DNA of 12,500 nt from Ciborinia camelliae (taxonomy: Eukaryota > Ascomycota > Leotiomycetes > Helotiales > Sclerotiniaceae). The stretch covers positions 314,956-327,455 of the forward strand of contig JANPYM010000016.1 of NCBI GenBank assembly GCA_025890175.1, written 5' to 3'. Shown here one piece after another: positions 9,207-12,500 of this stretch (positions are counted from its first letter, which is position 1; the number at the start of each line of letters is the position of its first letter). The notes under the pieces are model-generated. The model did no database searches. It saw nothing but the letters and a program-made list of their open reading frames with translations, and was not told the DNA's origin. Both the position numbers and the translations under genes were made by a program.

Positions 9207-10427
9207 TCACTCGCATACTATACGATGAGACGCATTGAAAAGATTATCCTGATACTTTACGTAGATTTTTAGAACAGAGGCCGTTCAATTGGGGATCCAG
9301 GAAGGCAGACGAAGCTTTGTTCACTGAGATCCAAACCAAACGGGAGATTTCCGAAAAAATCTAGGGGTTTAGATGTTTTCACTAGCGCTTTCATTGTAGC
9401 TGCAAAAGTGACCTTGATAGAGAGAGAATAGTTGATTTCCATGTATTTCAAAAGACAAGGTGCCAAACCGATGAACGCAAAAACGTGGTCACGGTCGTCT
9501 TGGTCTTGCTTGCTGCCATCTTTTCTAGCACACCTATCTGCATACATCAGTGCTTCGTAGCTAGCAAACCCTTTGAATGACGATAGGAGGCGAAAGATAT
9601 GTCTTGATTAAAGCTCTGGTTTTGAGGGGCGGTAAGGAGAAGTCGACTTTGGACTGCCGAGAGTAAAAATCCAAAGCCTGGAGCTTTTTTGAAACATGGC
9701 TGCGTGATTTTCGTCGATTTTAAGGCGATGGTGAAAAATGTTAAATCAAGCTATAGAATACGGCCATTCGAGTTTAAAAGTGCTCTCGATTTCATCTTGT
9801 GGGAGTGCGAAGTCACCAATCAATGGGAAAGATTGGTTGTGGTGCTAATAAGACAAATTCCTGGTATACCCAGGTCCTACTGAACCAAGGGTGTTCAAAG
9901 AATCACAGAAGTTGATCTTTCACGACGCCCACCTTCTAAAAGACCTTCTTCCTTCCCCTCCTCGAAGACATTGCCAAAGATCCTAGAGGTCATTGTCCCT
10001 AAAAGACCGGAAAAGGTTCAAAATGTTCTCCCCTGCGCCATAGCCCCAGTCCAATTCCACATCGTATTCCCTGTCAAAGTTTGGCACAATCTCAATCTAG
10101 ATCAAGCAGCGAAATCTTTGACTATATACCTCCCCCAGAATCTTGACTTGGTCATTTTGTTCAAGAATATTCGACTAGTCAATTGTGATCTAGTCGATTC
10201 ATGGATATTCTGTCCGACATGCTTTGGTCAAATAAGAGAAGGAGCCCTTGCCACTGAAGTAGTGTAGTAACTGTCAAACTTTGACCATTCATCCAGCCGA
10301 TAGTAACAGACATCTGCGGTTTACCCCAAATATTTGACACAGCCCGATACTTCGGTGGATCTTTCAAACGGATATGAACAATGGAATATTTAGGGGGCTT
10401 TTCATGTGTAGATGAGCTGTAAAGCCG
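9207..10427 (-). pseudogene. HET-domain (heterokaryon incompatibility) protein pseudogene
   Basis: HET proteins mediate non-self recognition between fungal strains and trigger cell death on hyphal fusion. Reading the minus strand from 10427 downward, landmarks come in family order. KYRAVSNIWG (about 10350-10320) matches the Y-ALSY-WG opening. A damaged WID-x-I-x-IDQ segment lies at 10201-10175. NDQVKILGEVY is at about 10157-10125. PWFSRTWVYQEF (about 9890-9855) is the hallmark PWF-R-W-QE motif. DRDHVFAFIGLA (about 9480-9445) is the post-domain DPRD-VFA-LGL signature. Lastly comes WIPN with a following TGA, then FNAS (about 9299-9225). The pieces occupy three frames, so there are several frameshifts, one near 9300. 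In-frame stops include TGA at 10201-10199, TAG at 10177-10175, TGA at 9748-9746 and TAA at 9610-9608. The LSY of the opening motif is changed. Clearly dead. The + strand frames across it are shadows. Confidence 0.88.
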
Positions 10428-10991
10428 TTAGCAAGACCTTGGGCACCAGAAATTTGGACAAGTGGGCTGTGAAAACCAACTTTGCACTTCTAGCAAGTCG
10501 TATCTCATCCTATGGTTCTTCAAACGCCGATACTGATAAACCGAAACCGAAGCCGAAGCCTATACATCCTGCTCTCTCCCAATCATCATTGCAGGAGTAT
10601 TCTTTTCCGATATTTTCACTACTAAGCCTTACTACGATAGAGATAGTGCTGAGTTCACAGTTACTATGGCTATCCTAGGATCAGTTTAATGACCTAACAC
10701 CCCCCAAAGTTTTAGTTTGCAACGAAGAATGAAGCAAACATCTAATAGATGCCAAACCTCGTAGCCGATGGACGAGAGATCCGTAAAAAGGCGCAAGATA
10801 CGGAAAATGAATTAGATAACATACCTACCTTCACTATATTTCATACCTAGTATACTAACAACACAGCCAATACTCCAACAAATCCGTAGCTTTTGAGGCG
10901 CCTCACCTTTTCAATACAAGACATATTTTACAAGATTTTCCCACGGGAGTTTGTTTCCAACTTTCGTTCGAATCTTTTGATCAATTCATTT
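10428..10991. other. Non-coding or unassigned stretch with a CCGAAR hexamer repeat
   Basis: The stretch lies upstream of the HET relic, so it may have held its promoter or first exon. No TATA-like or coding signal is convincing. About four copies of CCGAAR occur at 10538-10562. They make a + frame (10412-10678) read a Lys-Pro run, but that frame has no other protein character. A further minus-strand frame of about 20 codons (KVGNKLPWENLVKYVLY, about 10960-10910) may belong to the relic at 10992-11084. Confidence 0.45.
10538..10562 (+). repeat. Short hexamer tandem repeat (CCGAAR)n
   Basis: About four copies of CCGAAA/CCGAAG. Purine differences between units are transitions. It explains the Lys-Pro run in the overlapping + frame, which is not otherwise gene-like. 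Confidence 0.8.
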
Positions 10992-11084
10992 TTATGATTG
11001 GAACCACCTCGATAACTTAATATCAGGATCCAAGCCCAACTCAATATTCTCTTGCCATATCATATCATTGCCATTTCTCCAAAC
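10992..11084 (-). pseudogene. Unassigned coding-like fragment, minus strand
   Basis: A 30-codon open frame contains NDMIWQENIELGLDPDIKLS, then RWFQS and a TAA at 10994-10992. After two nearby stops the same frame stays open again. The amino-acid mix (Trp, Asp, Glu, amphipathic pattern) looks protein-like. It lies just downstream, in another frame, of the open frame ending at 11108, so the two may be exons or frameshifted parts of one gene. A competing minus frame of similar length overlaps it. No family recognised. Confidence 0.25.
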
Positions 11085-11107
11085 TCAAAGAGAAGTAATA
11101 ACTTCCC

Positions 11108-11386
11108 CTATATAACCGACTCTCCATTCGACGAATAGGGAAGGCCTCCAAGACCTTCATATTCAACAAATTCTCCACCACGGAAGAAATGAAGTTGGAT
11201 ATCTTTGCCGCTCATTCGAGATTCAAATAGCTTCACTCTGCACTCTGCGTATCTCACACTTTCCATTACGTCCTGGGAATTGAAGATTTTAATTCCTTTC
11301 TCGTTAAGTAGGTCTAGGTCTATGTCTAGGTCTAGGTCTAGGTCTGAATCAATCAGGATATAACAGATCGAAATGATATGACTTAC
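11108..11386 (-). pseudogene. Unassigned open frame with an Asp-Leu run, minus strand (gene fragment?)
   Basis: The minus strand is open for 92 codons from 11386 to a TAG at 11110-11108. The first part translates the TAGGTC hexamer repeat as DLDLDLDIDLDL. The rest reads a plausible protein segment, including GIKIFNSQDVMESVRYAEC, then KDIQLHFFRGGEFVEYEGLG, then GLPYSSNGESVI. The only ATG that opens a sizeable part is at 11266 (52 residues). An in-frame TGA at 11389-11387 overlaps a GTAAGT splice-donor-like sequence, so an intron upstream is possible. I do not recognise the family and cannot tell a live 3' exon from a relic. Confidence 0.35.
11309..11344 (+). repeat. Hexamer tandem repeat (TAGGTC)6
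   Basis: Six units, the third being TATGTC. Being a multiple of three, the array keeps frame and reads as alternating Asp and Leu within the minus-strand open frame. It differs from the fungal telomere unit TTAGGG. Confidence 0.9.
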
Positions 11387-11413
11387 TCATTTACCGCGTA
11401 GCACAGCATCAAT

Positions 11414-11647
11414 ATGACAACATACACCATTCATCAACCAGCTTCCACTCCCGACATTACATCTACAGGTTTCGTCCCAAATCAGCAACAGAACAAGCCA
11501 GCCTTCAACAACTATTACATCCATCTTATCACGAACCCTAATTTTGTATCGGCTTTCTTGGTAGTATATTTATATCTATACATCCGTATAGATAGATATA
11601 ACCGAGTACCGATCCGATCCGATCCGATGCGATTCGGATTATTTTGA
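11414..11647 (+). CDS. Doubtful short open frame, 77 residues
   Basis: ATG lies in a favourable fungal context (CATCAATATGAC). The first 45 or so codons prefer C-ending codons and give a Thr/Pro/Asn/Gln-rich N-terminus, then a hydrophobic stretch (FVSAFLVVYLYLYI, about residues 44-57) that could span a membrane. The last third runs through a hairpin and the GATCC pentamer repeat and so is probably not real. A true gene, if present, would more likely splice out near the GTA codons about 11560. A minus-strand frame through the same bases is also open for about 49 codons. No family recognised. Confidence 0.22.
   Translation: MTTYTIHQPASTPDITSTGFVPNQQQNKPAFNNYYIHLITNPNFVSAFLVVYLYLYIRIDRYNRVPIRSDPMRFGLF
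11573..11594. repeat. Perfect 9-bp hairpin
   Basis: TATCTATAC (11573-11581) and GTATAGATA (11586-11594) are exact inverted copies around a four-base ATCC loop. The stem is A+T-rich and could be a chance product of the local GATA/TATC-type sequence. No terminator or regulatory role can be shown. Confidence 0.7.
11609..11640 (+). repeat. Pentamer tandem repeat (GATCC)n
   Basis: Three exact GATCC units are followed by GATGC and GATTC. The degeneration is progressive toward the 3' end. Confidence 0.8.
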
Positions 11648-12044
11648 TAGATTAATATGCTAATTACCTATGCCATGCCATGCTATCCCCAAGATCCAAC
11701 AATGAAGAATTGATACTGCCAACCAATCTCATTCGTCTAGTCTAATTCATGTATGTATAGATCCCTAGGTACAGTGTACAGTACGGCGACATGAAGATTA
11801 CCCCTGTTGTAATTTTTGGTTATAACACGGAACGTGACACTGACGACTTTCTCTCTTCTCTTCTATTTTCACTTTTCCACTTCTCATGTAAATATAGGTA
11901 GGTAGGTAGGTAGGTAGGTAGGTAATGAATACTGCGTAATTCAAAGTACCATCAATCAATCCAATCAATCCAATCCAAACAATAACAACAACAACAACCA
12001 AAAAAAATAATACCAGTAAAAGCTTTCTGAGCTCGCAAGATGAA
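11648..12044. other. Non-coding stretch rich in simple sequence
   Basis: A pyrimidine-rich tract at 11849-11887 resembles the CT tracts of fungal core promoters. It is followed by a TAGG tetramer array, an ATCA/ATCC-rich segment (11951-11977) and an A/C-rich tract with AAC units (about 11985-12000) like a fungal 5' leader. No gene start follows: the DNA goes into a long microsatellite. The minus-strand frame at 11798-12001 is made of these repeats and is not a gene. Confidence 0.5.
11895..11924 (+). repeat. Tetramer microsatellite (TAGG)7.5
   Basis: Thirty bases of exact TAGG repeats, no interruptions. Confidence 0.95.
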
Positions 12045-12419
12045 GAATGAATGGATGAATAATAAATGAATGAATAATGAATAAATAAATAATAAATAAA
12101 TGATAAATAAATAAATAATGAATAAATAATGAATAAATGAATAATAAATAAATAAATAAATAAATAATAAATAAATAAATAATAAATGAATAAATGAATA
12201 AATGAATAATAAATAAATAAATAATAAATAAATAAATAATGAATGAATGATAAATAAATAAATAAATAATGAATAAATAAATGATAAATAAATAAATAAT
12301 AAATAAATGAATGATGAATGAATGAATGATGAATAAATGAATGATAAATAAATGAATGATAAATAAATGAATGATGAATAAATGAATAATAAATAAATAA
12401 ATAATAAATAAATAAATAA

Positions 12420-12450
<31 letters not shown>

Positions 12451-12500
12451 ATGAATAAATGAATAAATGAATAAATGAATAAATGAATAAATAAATAAAT
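12045..12500. repeat. Long compound AAAT/GAAT microsatellite, open at the window edge
   Basis: About 455 bases of four-base units (AAAT, GAAT, some GATA-type) have frequent three-base AAT insertions that shift the register, giving recurring AATAAATAAATAATAAAT patterns. G occurs only as the A/G variant of one unit position. The array is still going at the last base, so its true length is unknown. Its AAT+AAAT combination is the complement of the seven-base unit at 4355-4551, but the arrangement is irregular here. Confidence 0.95.

Noticed and set aside
9689..10267. + strand frames of 64 and 98 residues
   Set aside because: They lie opposite the HET relic, whose ordered motifs on the minus strand explain the region. 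The + frames show no motif.
10412..10678. + strand frame of 88 residues with a Lys-Pro run
   Set aside because: The run is a hexamer repeat, and the rest has no recognisable protein character or start context.
11798..12001. Minus-strand 67-residue frame with Val and Tyr-Leu-Pro-Thr runs
   Set aside because: It is built from the AAC, ATCC and TAGG repeats.
1..12500. CRISPR array, operon or prokaryotic element
   Set aside because: Tandem arrays have no unique spacers, there are no ribosome-binding-site-led gene strings, and the identifiable relics are fungal.

Overview
The window looks like nuclear DNA from a filamentous ascomycete (Pezizomycotina). It has a two-speed layout: an extremely A+T-rich block sits next to DNA of ordinary composition. 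The second half carries a degraded heterokaryon-incompatibility (HET) gene and a degraded fungal methyltransferase gene, and there is no operon-like or bacterial structure. No intact, confidently real protein-coding gene is present. This is a gene graveyard beside a compositional island, typical of accessory, transposon-rich or subtelomeric-like fungal DNA.

Layout. Bases 1-4262 are roughly nine-tenths A+T and carry no usable reading frames, as expected for repeats destroyed by repeat-induced point mutation (RIP) or a similar process. From about 2600 on, the + strand keeps clearly more C than G. The block ends at a 60-base GC-rich cluster of three tandem hairpins (about 4283-4340), followed at once by a heptamer minisatellite (about 28 copies of TTTATTA, 4355-4551). 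Bases 4590-5850 hold nothing recognisable. A class I SAM-dependent methyltransferase pseudogene (5853-6842, +) follows. It has no frameshift but four in-frame stops, and its ATG is gone. A cysteine-containing open frame broken by one stop (7389-7844, +) may be a small-protein relic. Bases 7845-9206 are mostly empty apart from a diverged 38-base direct repeat.

The clearest protein homology is a HET-domain pseudogene on the minus strand (about 10427 down to 9207, perhaps to about 8960). Its domain motifs appear in the right order but are spread over three frames with several stops. Further unassigned minus-strand coding-like segments occur at 10992-11084 and 11108-11386. The latter translates an in-frame hexamer repeat as an Asp-Leu run. 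The last 1.2 kb is crowded with short tandem repeats of different unit lengths and ends in a long AAAT/GAAT-type array that runs off the window.

Functionally, nothing here appears to work as an assembled pathway. The interest lies in how the genes decayed and in the repeat and hairpin architecture at the AT-block boundary. I did not find convincing evidence for a new biological system.
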